DNA of 64,000 nucleotides from Cellulomonas sp. 73-92 (GCF_001898175.1 NZ_MKTH01000014.1:310850-374849); one strand, 5' to 3'; shown: positions 18,517 to 28,361, counted from the stretch's first letter. Numbers and translations: made by a program. The notes: generated by a model from the sequence alone, not told the origin.

Positions 18517-19665
18517 TCACGTCAGCGTGACCAGCCACGGCACCATCATCTCGGTCGGGGTGAGCGACCCGTGGACCCCCACGAGCGCGATCGCCTCAGG
18601 CGTCTGGGTGCGCGAGTCGACGATCGTCGCGCGGCCCCGCATCGCGACGACGAGGTCGCCCACCACCGGGGACATCTCCTCGCGCACCGGCCCGAACCAG
18701 CCGTCGACCACCGCCTGCTCACGCGTGACGACGAGGGCCGCGTCGCCCAGGTGCGCGCGCCACCGGTCCCGCACCGCGTCGGCGTCGGCGCCCGGCGTCA
18801 GGTGGACGTGGAGCGCGCGCGGCTCCCCCGCCACCAGCTCGACGTCCCGTGACAGCACCGGGTCGGTCGAGGCGTCCCAGCGCTGGGACGCGTCGTGGTC
18901 GACCATGCCGTGGTCGGCGGTGACGGCGAGCACCGTGCCCCGCGGCAGCCGCCGCGCGAGCGCGCCCAGGCTGCCGTCGACCGCCGCCAGCACGTCGCCC
19001 CACTGCCAGGACTCCCAGCCGAACCGGTGGCCCGTCTTGTCGGCCTCGCCCCAGTAGAGGTAGGCGACGCCGGGGCGGCGGAGCGCGTCGACCACGGCGT
19101 TGACGCGGTCGTCGGCCGAGTCGGCGCCCCGGTACGCCGGCCCGCGCAGGGCGGCACGCGTCAGGCCCGAGCCGGCGAACCGGGTGGGGCCGACGCTCGT
19201 CACCGGGACCCCGGCGGCGATCATCTGCTCGGGGACGCTCGGCGCGGGCTGCCAGGCCACCGGGTCGGGCAGGTCGCTCCAGGACACCATCGTGCCCAGG
19301 CGGCCCGTGCCGGGGTTGCGCACGGTGTAGCCCAGCATGCCGGTCTGCCCGGGACGCAGGCCCGTGCCGAAGCTGCCCATCGCGGTGGCGGTCGTCGAGG
19401 GGAAGGTGGTCGTCAGGGGCGTCGAGGCGCCCAGCAAGCCGCGCAGGAAGGGCGCGTGCCCCGCACGCTCCGCGAGGTTGGCGTGCCCGAGGCCGTCGAC
19501 GAGGACCACGCAGGCGCGCGAGGCGGTCGGCAACCCCAGGCTGCGGCGGGCCTCGGCGGCCCCCGTCACGTCACCGCCCACGACGCCGGCGATCCCGGGC
19601 AGCACGTCGCCGACCCACGGCCCGGGGGCGCCGGGGCGCACCAGCCCGTCGACGAACCCGCTCAT
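18517..19665 (-). CDS. Alkaline-phosphatase-superfamily hydrolase (nucleotide pyrophosphatase/phosphodiesterase type)
   Basis: A 382-residue enzyme of the NPP-like group. Metal ligands and nucleophile: VVLVDGLGHANL (Asp), TTTFPSTTATAMGSFGTG with the Thr nucleophile, YLYWGEADKTGHRFG (Asp, His), and TADHGMVDHD (Asp-His). It should hydrolyse a phosphodiester or phosphomonoester; substrate unknown. It has no clear signal peptide, so it is probably cytoplasmic. The start overlaps the DUF5998 stop as ATGA. Confidence 0.87.
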   Translation of the reverse strand: MSGFVDGLVRPGAPGPWVGDVLPGIAGVVGGDVTGAAEARRSLGLPTASRACVVLVDGLGHANLAERAGHAPFLRGLLGASTPLTTTFPSTTATAMGSFGTGLRPGQTGMLGYTVRNPGTGRLGTMVSWSDLPDPVAWQPAPSVPEQMIAAGVPVTSVGPTRFAGSGLTRAALRGPAYRGADSADDRVNAVVDALRRPGVAYLYWGEADKTGHRFGWESWQWGDVLAAVDGSLGALARRLPRGTVLAVTADHGMVDHDASQRWDASTDPVLSRDVELVAGEPRALHVHLTPGADADAVRDRWRAHLGDAALVVTREQAVVDGWFGPVREEMSPVVGDLVVAMRGRATIVDSRTQTPEAIALVGVHGSLTPTEMMVPWLVTLT

Positions 19666-20231
19666 CGAGCGGCGGTCGCGGCCGACAGCTGACGCGCGAA
19701 CGCCACCGCGGCGCGCACGGCCTGCGCACCCTCGGCCGCCGCGCTGACCCGCACGACGACGTCGTCGGGCGACAGCGTCCCGGTCATGCCGTGGTCCGCC
19801 TCGCACTGCGGGTCGTCGCAGCCGGCCGGCTCGAGGTCGATGCGGCTCACCGAGCCCCAGCCGAGCGCGAGCGTCACCTCGACCCGGGCGTCGCCGGCGT
19901 GGTGGCGCTGCGGGTCGGAGACGACGTGGGTGAGGGCGACCGAGCGCACCTCGCGCAGCGGCACCGCCTCCGTGGTCGCGGCCGCCGAGGCCGAGGGGTG
20001 CTCCCGGTCCGCGGGGTGGTCGTCGACGTGCGCGACGACCAGGCGCGTCGGCGTCAGCACCAGCACGGTGACGTGACGGCGCACCTCGGAGGCGTCGAAC
20101 GTCGTCTCCGGCTGCACGAGGTGGGCAACCACCGGCTCGTCGGCCAGCGCGACGTCCAGGACGTCCGCGACGAGCTCCGGGTAGTAGCCGGCACGGTCGA
20201 GGTCGCGGTGCAGTTCGGCGATCAGCGGCAC
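19662..20231 (-). CDS. DUF5998 family protein
   Basis: A 189-residue soluble protein matching the actinobacterial DUF5998 family by its opening (VPLIAELHRDLDRAGYYPELVADVLDVAL, quoted in parts: LHRDLDRAGYYP, LVADVLDVAL), the ETTFDASEVRRHVTVLVLTP segment and GCDDPQCEADHG. Function unknown. I chose the GTG at 20231, preceded by GGGAGG, over an upstream ATG at 20273 that would add only 14 unconserved residues. ATGA overlap with the next gene. Confidence 0.82.
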   Translation of the reverse strand: MPLIAELHRDLDRAGYYPELVADVLDVALADEPVVAHLVQPETTFDASEVRRHVTVLVLTPTRLVVAHVDDHPADREHPSASAAATTEAVPLREVRSVALTHVVSDPQRHHAGDARVEVTLALGWGSVSRIDLEPAGCDDPQCEADHGMTGTLSPDDVVVRVSAAAEGAQAVRAAVAFARQLSAATAAR

Positions 20232-20247
20232 CCGCCCATCCTCCCAT

Positions 20248-20263
20248 CCCGGGCGCGCCCGGG
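20248..20263. terminator. 16-bp perfect palindrome downstream of the GNAT/acyl-CoA synthetase gene
   Basis: CCCGGG CGCG CCCGGG, 12-27 bp past the stop of the fusion gene and before the DUF5998 start. It could fold as a 6-bp stem with a CGCG loop and act as an attenuator or terminator, but at this GC content it may be chance. Confidence 0.35.
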
Positions 20264-20274
20264 GCTGCGGCACG

Positions 20275-22983
20275 TCACGTCCGCGAGAGGCGGCGGGTGG
20301 CGTCCGTGCGGTCGGCCGGCGCCAGCGTCGCGTGCGCCCCGAGCACCGCCACGCCGCCGGGCGCCGCCACGACGGGGTTCAGCTCGAGCGACCGCAGCTC
20401 CGGCAGGCCGTCCGCGAGCAGGGCGACCCGGCCGACGAGGTCCTCCAGCGCCGCCACGTCCGCGGCCGGCAGGCCCCGGTACCCGAGCAGCCGGACCGCC
20501 GCCCTCGGCTCGCGGACGAGCGCCGCCACGTCGGCATCGGTCAGCGGGGGGACGCCGTACGCGACGTCGTCGAGCAGGTCGGTCGCGTCGCCGCCGACGC
20601 CGAACGAGACGACGGGGCCGAACAGCGGGTCCTCGCTCGAGCGCAGGACGCAGGCGACGCCCTTCGCCGCCATCGCCTGGACCTCGAGCGGGGCCGGCGC
20701 CGGCCCGGGGTCGTAGCCGGCCGCCGCGGCCAGCACCTGCTCGGCGGCGACCCGCAGGCCGGCTTCGTCGGCCACGTCGAGCCGCACGCCGCCGAGGTCC
20801 GCCCGGTGGCGCAGCGCGGGTGCGGTGGTCTTGAGCGCGACCGGGTACCCGAGCGTGGCGGCGGCGGCCGCGGCCTCGTCGGCGTCGCGCGCGGCCAGTG
20901 ACGGCAGCACCCGGATCCCGACAGTGGCCAGGAGCGCGGCGGTCGCGCCTGCGTCGAGCACGGTCGGCTCCCCGGGCGTCAGGTGCTCCTCCGCCAGGTG
21001 CGTCGCGGCGCGCAGGTCGACGCCGGCCAGGTGCAAGGGGCGGCCCCGGTCGGCGGCGCGCCACGAGGCGTAGCCGACAGTCAGCCCGAGCGCGAGGACC
21101 GCGTCCGCCGGGGTCGAGTAGGCCGGGACCGTGCGGTCGACGCCGGCCTCGTCCGGCGCGGTGAGGTGCGGCGTCAGCCCGTGCAGGCCGGTCATCACCG
21201 CCACGGTGGGGCGGTGCGAGCTCGCCGCGGCGGCGGCCAGTGCGTGCGCCATCTCGCGGTTCGTGCCGCCCAGCACCGGCATGCCGATCGCGATGACCGC
21301 GTCGACGTCGGGGTCCTCGTAGACGGCGGCGACGGCCTGGTGCAGCCGCTCGGCCGACGCGTCCTCGGCGACGACCTCGGCGCCGTCGGCCTCCAGGCCC
21401 TGGGCGCGCAGCAGGGCCGCGACGAGCGCGCCGACCGACTGCGAGGAGGAGAGGATCCCCACCCGGCGGCCCGTCGGGAGCGGCTGGCTCGTCACCAGCT
21501 GGAGCACGTCGACGAGCTGGTGCGCGTTCTCCACGCGCACCACGCCGGACTGCCGCAGCATCTCGGCGAACGCCCTGCCGGGGGCGCGGGTCGCGCGCAC
21601 CGCGTGCCCCGGGGGCACCACGGCACCCGTGCCGCCGCCCGCGGTCATCACCACGACCGGCTTGCGGGCCGCCAGCCGACGGGCCACGCGGGAGAACTTG
21701 CGGGGGTTGCCGATCGACTCCAGGTGCAGGCCCACGGCGGCCGTCCGCTCGTCGTCCGCCCAGAACTGCATGAGGTCGTTGCCCGAGACGTCCGCTCGGT
21801 GCCCGGCGGACAGGAACTGGGACAGCCCGAGCCCGCGGCGCTCCAGCGCCGACAGCAGGGGGACCGAGAACGGCGCCGACTGGCAGAAGAGCCCGACCGG
21901 CCCCGGGCCGGGCAGGTGCCCCGCGAGCGAGAGGTCCAGCACGCGGTCCGGTCCGGTCGCCACCACGCCGTACGACGAGGGTCCGACCAGGCGCATGCCC
22001 GCGCCGTGCGCCGCCCGCAGCAGCCGGCGCTGCCGCTCCAGGCCCTCCGGACCCTCCTCCGCGAACCCGCCCGACAGGACGACGACCGTGCGGACGTCGA
22101 GCGCGGCGAGCGCGCCCACCCACGCGACGACGTCGTCGGCCTCGCCGGCCAGCGCGGCGACCTCCACCGGGCCGGGCACGTCGCCCAGCGCCGGCCACGC
22201 CACGGCGCCGGGCACCGGCTCCCCCACCCCGATGACGTGCAGCTCGACGCGCCCCGCCTCGGCCTCGGTCGCCAGCGACCGGCACACCCGGTCCGCGATG
22301 GCGGCGTTCAGCGGACGGCCGCCCGCGCCGGGGCCGACGACGAGCACGCTGCGCGCCTCGAACAGCGCCCGCATCGACCGTGCCTCCGCCGTGTGCTCGC
22401 GGTCGGCCATCACCGCGACCGAGCGATCGGTCGGGTCGATGTCGAACGACACCGTCACCACGCCCTCCTCGGTGCGCTGCCGCACCTCGTAGCCGGCGTC
22501 GCGGAACACCGCCAGCATCCGGCCGTTGGAGGGCAGGACCTCGGCGACGAACCGCCGCAGGCCGCGCTCCCGCGCGGCGGCCGCGAGGTGCTCGAGCAGC
22601 ACGGACCCGAGGCCCCGGCCCTGGTGGGCGTCCGCGATGTTGAAGGCCACCTCGGCCGTCTCCGGGTCGATCCGGTCGTACCGCGCGACGCCGATGATCT
22701 TCTCGTCCGCCCCTTCGACGGCCACGAGCGCGACCCGGTCGCGGTGGTCGACGGCGACGAGGCGCTCCAGGTCGCGCGGCGGCAGGCGCAGCAGCGGGTG
22801 GAAGAACCGGAAGTAGGTCGAGCGTTCCGACTGCCCCATGTGGAACGCCTGGAGGGCGTCCGCGTCGGACGGTCGCAGGGGGCGCACGCGCGTGGTGGTG
22901 CCGTCGTGCAGCACGACGTCGGCCTCCCACGACGCCGGGTAGTCGGGGACGGTGGCGGCGCTGCCCCCGGTGGGCTCGACCAT
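20275..22983 (-). CDS. GNAT domain fused to NDP-forming acyl-CoA synthetase (Pat-like)
   Basis: A 902-residue protein. Residues about 30-185 form a GNAT acetyltransferase (VAFNIADAHQGRGLGSVLL binds acetyl-CoA). Then come the CoA-binding and ligase domains of NDP-forming acyl-CoA synthetases (residues about 205-490) and a C-terminal ATP-grasp part (670-890, DPLFGPVVSFGVGG). Related fusions are protein lysine acetyltransferases that control acyl-CoA synthetases. The region that normally reads SHTGAL with the phospho-His reads GHAVRA, so the synthetase half may be a sensor only. The ATG lies 6 nt after a TAGCCT -10, predicting a leaderless mRNA. Confidence 0.87.
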   Translation of the reverse strand: MVEPTGGSAATVPDYPASWEADVVLHDGTTTRVRPLRPSDADALQAFHMGQSERSTYFRFFHPLLRLPPRDLERLVAVDHRDRVALVAVEGADEKIIGVARYDRIDPETAEVAFNIADAHQGRGLGSVLLEHLAAAARERGLRRFVAEVLPSNGRMLAVFRDAGYEVRQRTEEGVVTVSFDIDPTDRSVAVMADREHTAEARSMRALFEARSVLVVGPGAGGRPLNAAIADRVCRSLATEAEAGRVELHVIGVGEPVPGAVAWPALGDVPGPVEVAALAGEADDVVAWVGALAALDVRTVVVLSGGFAEEGPEGLERQRRLLRAAHGAGMRLVGPSSYGVVATGPDRVLDLSLAGHLPGPGPVGLFCQSAPFSVPLLSALERRGLGLSQFLSAGHRADVSGNDLMQFWADDERTAAVGLHLESIGNPRKFSRVARRLAARKPVVVMTAGGGTGAVVPPGHAVRATRAPGRAFAEMLRQSGVVRVENAHQLVDVLQLVTSQPLPTGRRVGILSSSQSVGALVAALLRAQGLEADGAEVVAEDASAERLHQAVAAVYEDPDVDAVIAIGMPVLGGTNREMAHALAAAAASSHRPTVAVMTGLHGLTPHLTAPDEAGVDRTVPAYSTPADAVLALGLTVGYASWRAADRGRPLHLAGVDLRAATHLAEEHLTPGEPTVLDAGATAALLATVGIRVLPSLAARDADEAAAAAATLGYPVALKTTAPALRHRADLGGVRLDVADEAGLRVAAEQVLAAAAGYDPGPAPAPLEVQAMAAKGVACVLRSSEDPLFGPVVSFGVGGDATDLLDDVAYGVPPLTDADVAALVREPRAAVRLLGYRGLPAADVAALEDLVGRVALLADGLPELRSLELNPVVAAPGGVAVLGAHATLAPADRTDATRRLSRT

Positions 22984-22989
22984 GCCGAC

Positions 22990-22995
22990 AGGCTA
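22990..22995 (-). promoter_or_regulatory. -10 hexamer of the GNAT/acyl-CoA synthetase gene (leaderless)
   Basis: TAGCCT on the minus strand, 6 nt before the ATG at 22983; no SD sequence. Confidence 0.6.
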
Positions 22996-23128
22996 GAGCG
23001 ACTTGCGTCCGGCCACGCGGTCGCGGGAGCGGCAACATGTGCGGACGCGAGCGCGCCGGAGCGGGAGGCGCGCCGCCGGAGGCGAGAATGGGCCGGTCAC
23101 GTCGCCCCACCTTTGGAGTCCCGCCCGC

Positions 23129-25597
23129 ATGGCGCGCCGCCCCACCCCGTCCCTGCCGCCCGACGACCTCGTCGAGAAGATCGTCGACATCGACGTCACG
23201 TCGGAGATGGAAGGGTCGTACCTCGAGTACGCCTACTCGGTCATCTACGCGCGCGCCCTCCCGGACGCCCGCGACGGGCTGAAGCCGGTGCAGCGCCGGA
23301 TCCTGTTCCAGATGGGCGAGATGGGGCTGCGCCCGGACCGCTCCTACGTCAAGAGCGCCCGCGTGGTGGGCGACGTCATGGGCAAGCTGCACCCGCACGG
23401 CGACTCGGCGATCTACGACGCCATGGTTCGGCTGGCGCAGCCCTTCAGCCTGCGGCTGCCGCTCGTCGACGGGCACGGCAACTTCGGCTCGCTCGACGCC
23501 GGGCCGGCCGCCTCCCGCTACACCGAGGCGCGCCTGGCGCCCGCCGCGATGGCGATGACGCAGGGCGTCGACGAGGACGTCGTCGACCTGGTGCCGAACT
23601 ACGACAACAAGCTCATGCAGCCCTCGGTGCTGCCCGCGGCGATCCCGAACCTCCTGGTCAACGGCGCGGCCGGCATCGCCGTCGGCATGGCGACCAACAT
23701 GGCGCCGCACAACCTCGTCGAGGTCGTGTCGGCCGCGCGCCACCTCGTCATGCACCCGGACGCGACGCTCGACGACCTGCAGCGCTTCGTCCCGGGGCCG
23801 GACCTGCCCGGCGGCGGCAAGATCGTCGGGCTCGAGGGCGTGCGCGAGGCGTACCGCACCGGTCGCGGGCAGTTCCGCACGCGGGCGACCGCGCGGATCG
23901 AGAACGTCACGGCCAAGCGCAAGGGCATCGTCATCACCGAGCTGCCGTTCGGCGTCGGGCCCGAGAAGGTCATCGAGAAGATCTCCGAGGGCGTCAAGGC
24001 CAAGAAGATCTCCGGGATCTCCGACGCCGTGGACCTCACCGACGGCACGCACGGGCTGCGGATCATCGTCGAGGTGAAGTCGGGCTTCGACCCCGAGGCC
24101 GTGCTGGAACAGCTGTACCGGACGACGCCGCTCGAGGACTCGTTCGCCATCAACAACGTCGCGCTCGTCGACGGCCAGCCGCGCACCCTCGGGCTGCGCG
24201 AGCTGCTGCAGGTGTGGGTGGAGCACCGGCTCACCGTGGTGCGGCGCCGGTCGGCGTTCCGCCTCGCGCGGCGCCGGGAGCGGCTGCACCTGGTCGAGGG
24301 CCTGCTCGTCGCGATCCTCGACATCGACGAGGTGATCCAGGTCATCCGCTCGTCGGACGACGCCGAGGGCGCCCGCGCCCGCCTGATGCAGGTGTTCGAC
24401 CTGTCGCAGCTGCAGGCCGAGTACATCCTCGAGCTGCGGCTGCGGCGCCTGACGAGGTTCTCGAAGCTCGAGCTCGAGCGGGAGCAGGCCGAGCTGCTCG
24501 CCGAGATCGCCGCCCTCGAGGCGCTGCTGGCCGACGACCACCTGCTGCGGACCACGGTGTCCGAGGAGATGGCCCAGGTGGCGGCCGCCTACGGCACGCC
24601 GCGCCGCACGATCCTGCTGGAGTCCGCCGGCGGGGTGGCCACGGCCGCCGCCGCCCCCTCGACCCGCTCCGCGGCGGTGGCGCCGCTGGAGATCGCGGAC
24701 ACGCCGTGCCACGTGCTGCTGTCCGCCACCGGGCTGCTGGCCCGGACGGCGTCCGACGAGCCCGTGGTGCGGCAGGGCGCGCGGCACCGTCATGACGCGC
24801 TCACGTCCGTCGTGACGACCAGTGCCCGGGCCGACGTGGGCGTGGTGACCTCCCGCGGGCGCGTGCTGCGCCTGTCGGTGCTCGACCTGCCGGGGCTGCC
24901 GCCCACCGAGGGCGCGCCGTCGCTGTCGGGCGGCGTGCCGGTGGGCGAGGTGGTCCAGCTCGACCGTGGCGAGAAGGTCGTGGCGCTCGCCTCGCTGGAC
25001 CCGGCGGCTCCCCCGCTGGCGCTGGGCACGGCGCAGGGCACCGTCAAGCGCGTGATCCCGGGCGACGTGCCCGGCAACCGGGACGCCTGGGAGGTCGTCG
25101 CGCTCAAGGAGGGCGACGAGGTGGTCGGCGCCGCGGCGGCGGCCGACGACGACGAGCTGGTCCTCGTCGCCTCGGACGCCTCGCTGCTGCACTTCCCAGC
25201 CTCGGCCGTGCGGCCGCAGGGCCGGCCCGCCGGCGGGATGGCCGGCATCAAGCTCGACGCCGGCGTGTCGGTGGTCGCCTTCGCCGTCGTCGCCGCCGGG
25301 TCGGTGGACGCGCTCGTCGTGACCGTCGCGGGCTCGTCGTCCGCGCTGCCGGGCACCCAGGCCGGGACTGCGAAGGTGACGCCGCTGGCGGCCTACCCCG
25401 GCAAGGGGCGTGCCACGGGCGGCGTGCGTGCGCACCGGTTCCTCAAGGGCGAGGACGCGTTGATCCTCGCCTGGGTGGGGCCGGCGCCGGCGCGCGCGAT
25501 CGGCTCCGGCGGGCAGGCGGTCGCCCTGCCGGAGGTCGACCAGCGCCGCGACATGTCCGGTGCTGCGCTCCCCGCTCCGGTGCACGCCGTCGGCTGA
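23129..25597 (+). CDS. parC: DNA topoisomerase IV / gyrase subunit A
   Basis: An 822-residue type IIA topoisomerase A subunit. The N-terminal core has [24 protein letters not shown] (in parts: [19 protein letters not shown]), LKPVQRRI, the [20 protein letters not shown] winged helix, and the catalytic Tyr in [10 protein letters not shown]. The GxxFGxxD-type loop [11 protein letters not shown] follows. The C-terminal domain (from about 520) has beta-propeller blades and lacks a clear GyrA box, favouring ParC over GyrA. No parE neighbour is present. The ATG at 23129 starts [13 protein letters not shown]; a GGAG lies about 10 nt upstream. Confidence 0.9.
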   Translation: MARRPTPSLPPDDLVEKIVDIDVTSEMEGSYLEYAYSVIYARALPDARDGLKPVQRRILFQMGEMGLRPDRSYVKSARVVGDVMGKLHPHGDSAIYDAMVRLAQPFSLRLPLVDGHGNFGSLDAGPAASRYTEARLAPAAMAMTQGVDEDVVDLVPNYDNKLMQPSVLPAAIPNLLVNGAAGIAVGMATNMAPHNLVEVVSAARHLVMHPDATLDDLQRFVPGPDLPGGGKIVGLEGVREAYRTGRGQFRTRATARIENVTAKRKGIVITELPFGVGPEKVIEKISEGVKAKKISGISDAVDLTDGTHGLRIIVEVKSGFDPEAVLEQLYRTTPLEDSFAINNVALVDGQPRTLGLRELLQVWVEHRLTVVRRRSAFRLARRRERLHLVEGLLVAILDIDEVIQVIRSSDDAEGARARLMQVFDLSQLQAEYILELRLRRLTRFSKLELEREQAELLAEIAALEALLADDHLLRTTVSEEMAQVAAAYGTPRRTILLESAGGVATAAAAPSTRSAAVAPLEIADTPCHVLLSATGLLARTASDEPVVRQGARHRHDALTSVVTTSARADVGVVTSRGRVLRLSVLDLPGLPPTEGAPSLSGGVPVGEVVQLDRGEKVVALASLDPAAPPLALGTAQGTVKRVIPGDVPGNRDAWEVVALKEGDEVVGAAAAADDDELVLVASDASLLHFPASAVRPQGRPAGGMAGIKLDAGVSVVAFAVVAAGSVDALVVTVAGSSSALPGTQAGTAKVTPLAAYPGKGRATGGVRAHRFLKGEDALILAWVGPAPARAIGSGGQAVALPEVDQRRDMSGAALPAPVHAVG

Positions 25598-25628
25598 CGG
25601 CGCGCCCGGGCGTGCCGCCCGGGCCACG

Positions 25629-25634
25629 TACCGT
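25629..25634 (+). promoter_or_regulatory. -10 hexamer of the unknown gene at 25642 (leaderless)
   Basis: TACCGT, 7 nt before the ATG at 25642; no SD sequence. It lies only about 30 bp past the parC stop, so this gene has its own promoter. Confidence 0.55.
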
Positions 25635-25641
25635 GGTGCCC

Positions 25642-26460
25642 ATGGCCACGTTGGAGCTGCCGCGCTCGGTGATCCTCGCCCTGTGGCTGCAGGCCGGCGG
25701 CAGCCGGCGGGCCGCGTCGGTCGTCGTCGGGGACGACGAGCCGCACGAGGTCGCCGGCGGCCGGTACGCGGATCTCGACGACCTGATCGACGACATCGGC
25801 GAGCGGACCTGGGACGTCGCCGCGGTGCTGCCCGCCCCGGGCGACCCGCTCGTCGGGCCGCCGGACGCGCCCGCCGCCGGCGAGTGCGTGCTGGTGCACA
25901 GCAACGACGACGGCTGGGACCTCGCGATCGTCCCGGAGGTCCACCGGTTCGGCTCACGGCTGGAGCCCGGCGCCAGCGTGGTCTGGCGCACGCACGAGGT
26001 CGACGACTGGCGGACGACGTTCCAGGCGGCGGTCGGGTCGCTCGACGACACCGAGCGCGGGCTGCGTGAGGGCCTGATGCTCGCGACGCAGGCGCTGGTC
26101 CAGCTCGACGTCGCGCAGTGGCGTCCCGACGCCGCGGACCGGATCACGGCGGTGCGCGACGGATCGCTGCCGGGCGACCGCCTGACCGACGAGTTCAAGG
26201 CGTGGCCACAGCGGGTCCGCGTGATGCAGCAGGCGGCGCGGCTGCGGGCCATCGTCGAGCTGGCCACGGAGGACGAGGGCGGCGCCGTGAACCTGTGGCA
26301 GTCAGACCAGCGGTCGACGGCCCTGCGAGAGGTCGACCGGCTGGCCCGCCGGGCGATGAGCGCCGCGTCGGCATGGCTCGGGGGCGACGCCGTCCGCGCG
26401 CACGGAACCGTGGTGCGCCGGCAGCGCGAGGAGGACCGCCACCGCGACGAGCGGCCGTAG
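25642..26460 (+). CDS. Hypothetical protein (272 aa)
   Basis: I do not recognise the family. The 272-residue product is soluble and acidic in its first half (VVVGDDEPHEV.., DLDDLIDDIGERTWDVAAVLPAPG), with a helical second half (residues 130-272) rich in Ala, Arg and Glu. It has no signal peptide, membrane helix or cysteine cluster. Codon use matches its neighbours, so it is a real gene. It follows parC by 44 bp on the same strand but carries its own TACCGT hexamer, and the DUF222 gene follows 118 bp later. Confidence 0.75.
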   Translation: MATLELPRSVILALWLQAGGSRRAASVVVGDDEPHEVAGGRYADLDDLIDDIGERTWDVAAVLPAPGDPLVGPPDAPAAGECVLVHSNDDGWDLAIVPEVHRFGSRLEPGASVVWRTHEVDDWRTTFQAAVGSLDDTERGLREGLMLATQALVQLDVAQWRPDAADRITAVRDGSLPGDRLTDEFKAWPQRVRVMQQAARLRAIVELATEDEGGAVNLWQSDQRSTALREVDRLARRAMSAASAWLGGDAVRAHGTVVRRQREEDRHRDERP

Positions 26461-26539
26461 GCTCCCCCGACGGTGCCGCGAAGATCACTCGATCGGGTCG
26501 CGTTGCGGTAGCCCATTCGGGTGACACATCTGGCCTCTG

Positions 26540-26567
26540 ACCAGGCGCTTTGTCAGTGGCGCCTGGT
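26540..26567. promoter_or_regulatory. 9-bp inverted repeat in the leader of the DUF222-HNH gene
   Basis: ACCAGGCGC and GCGCCTGGT, perfect arms around a 10-nt spacer, ending 11 nt before the ATG at 26579. It could be an operator, or an mRNA hairpin sitting over the ribosome-binding region, which has no clear SD. The 118-bp gap holding it is less GC-rich than its flanks. Confidence 0.5.
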
Positions 26568-26578
26568 GAAGTTGTGGC

Positions 26579-28249
26579 ATGCGGGAGGTGCTGGTCGGGT
26601 CGGGGTGGGACGCCACGGGCGTCCCGCTTCCCACCGGTGCGCCGGTGCCGGTGCCGCCGGCGGTCGCCGCCGCCGACGGGACCGTCGTCACCGCGTTCAT
26701 GACGCATCTCGGCGAGCTGGTCGTCGACGAGTGGTGCGACCCGCTGCTGGCCGAGGTGGCCCAGGTGGCGTTCGACACGCGGACCGCGACCGCCGCTCAG
26801 GCGCAGGCCGACGCCCGGCTCGTCGCCTGCTACCTCTGGGGGGCCGGAGAGCTGGCGCGCCGCTCGGCGGGCACCGAGCGCGAGAAGCGCGAGTGGGGCG
26901 CGCGGGGCATGCTGGCCGAGCTGGCGGCCGCGCTGCACCTGCCCGAGACCACCCTGGCCCGCCGCCTCGCCCGCCTGACTCGTCTGGCGGCACTCCCGCG
27001 GCTGCTGGCCGCGCACGAGCGTGGCGCTGTGTCCGCCTGGCACGTGGACGTCGTCCTGGACGTGTTCCGCGGCGTGGACGACCGGGGTGTGCTGGAGCGG
27101 GCCGACGAGTTCCTGGCCGTGCGGGCGGAGCGAATGACGGCACCTCAGCTGCGGGCCACCGCGCGCGGCTGGCGTGCGCGCAACGTGCCGCGCACGGACG
27201 AGCAGCGACGCCTGAACCTGGAGGCGCGTCGCGTCGACATCAGCCCTGCCGATGACGACATGTGCTGGCTGACCGCCCTCGTCCCGGCGCCACAGGCCCT
27301 GGCGATCGACGCCCGGCTCGACGCGATCGCCGCGGCGGTCGAGGGCACCGACGAGCGCTCCCGCGAGGAGATCCGCGCCGACGCCCTCGTCGACCTGCTG
27401 CTCGTCCCCGGCGGCATGCCCTTCCCGACCGGCGCATGCAGCGCGGACGCGGACGCGCCGATCGACGCGGAGCCCTACGACCCGGACGGCGCCATGGTCG
27501 AGTCGACAGACGAGCGCAGCGTGGCCGCGGCTCGTGCCGCCGCCGCGGCGCCGGCCGATCATCGGTCCGGCGACGCGTTCGGGTCGGCCAACCAGGTCCC
27601 CGGCGAACCCGTGGACGATGACGAACCCATCGATCGTGCCATCCCCGTGGACGCCGGAACCTGCGGGCTTCCCGCCTGGCTGGCCGGGGTGCGTGCCGAC
27701 GTCGTCCTCACGGTGCCCGTGCTGTCGCTGCTGGACCGGTCCGACGAGCCGGCCGAGCTCGAAGGGTTCGGCCCGATCGACATCGAGACTGCCCGCATGC
27801 TCGCGGCGAACGCACCGTCGTTCCTGCGCGTGCTGACCCATCCGGAGACCGGCGCCGTGCTGTCGGTGGGCCGGGACAGGTACCGCCTCCCGGAGGACCT
27901 GCGTCGCGCGGTGCAGCTCCGCGACGTCACCTGCCGCTTCCCCGGTTGCCGGCGCCCCGCGCGCCGCTGCGACGTCGACCACGTCACCGCATGGGCCGAC
28001 GGCGGAGCCACTGCCGCCTGCAACCTCGAGTGCCTCTGCGAGAAGCACCATCGGCTGAAACATGCGATGGGCTGGACCCCGACCCTCGAGCCGGACGGGG
28101 CGGTGCGCTGGCGCTCACCGCTGGGCCTGACGTACTGGACCGCCCCCGGCGACGCCTGGCCACCGCGACCGGCTCCGCCTCCCCGGCCGCCAGCGGACGC
28201 GGTTGCCGTCGGGGTCGACGGCGGACGTCCCGATGACCCCCCGTTCTAG
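26579..28249 (+). CDS. DUF222 / HNH endonuclease (13E12 repeat type)
   Basis: A 556-residue protein of the DUF222-HNH family that is multicopy in many actinobacteria. The N-terminal helical DUF222 domain (residues 40-280; ERMTAPQLRATARGWRARN) is followed by an acidic variable linker (about 290-365) and a C-terminal HNH nuclease: CRFPGCRRPARRCDVDH, GGATAACNLECLCEKHH, with the CxxC-type zinc cysteines and the catalytic DH. Its cellular role is not established; mobility or DNA repair have been suggested for relatives. It is a single gene with no obvious partner. Confidence 0.88.
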   Translation: MREVLVGSGWDATGVPLPTGAPVPVPPAVAAADGTVVTAFMTHLGELVVDEWCDPLLAEVAQVAFDTRTATAAQAQADARLVACYLWGAGELARRSAGTEREKREWGARGMLAELAAALHLPETTLARRLARLTRLAALPRLLAAHERGAVSAWHVDVVLDVFRGVDDRGVLERADEFLAVRAERMTAPQLRATARGWRARNVPRTDEQRRLNLEARRVDISPADDDMCWLTALVPAPQALAIDARLDAIAAAVEGTDERSREEIRADALVDLLLVPGGMPFPTGACSADADAPIDAEPYDPDGAMVESTDERSVAAARAAAAAPADHRSGDAFGSANQVPGEPVDDDEPIDRAIPVDAGTCGLPAWLAGVRADVVLTVPVLSLLDRSDEPAELEGFGPIDIETARMLAANAPSFLRVLTHPETGAVLSVGRDRYRLPEDLRRAVQLRDVTCRFPGCRRPARRCDVDHVTAWADGGATAACNLECLCEKHHRLKHAMGWTPTLEPDGAVRWRSPLGLTYWTAPGDAWPPRPAPPPRPPADAVAVGVDGGRPDDPPF

Positions 28250-28361
28250 CGAAACCGATACGTCATCGACAGGAGCGCGACTCTGGCCGTGGGCTGCTCT
28301 GGCCGAAGCGTGCGCTCCTCGCCTCAGCGGAAGCCCGTTGGCCCGCCCAGAGAGGCTCGGC

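Noticed and set aside
23051-23073. GCGCGCC/GGCGCGC hairpin upstream of parC
   Set aside because: Seven-base arms made only of G and C are expected by chance here; no other support for a regulatory role.
20222-25957. Very long open frames antisense to parC and to the GNAT/acyl-CoA synthetase gene
   Set aside because: At about 74% GC stop codons are rare in the other frames; the antisense products are Arg/Gly/Ala-rich without any domain, while the sense frames carry clear motifs.
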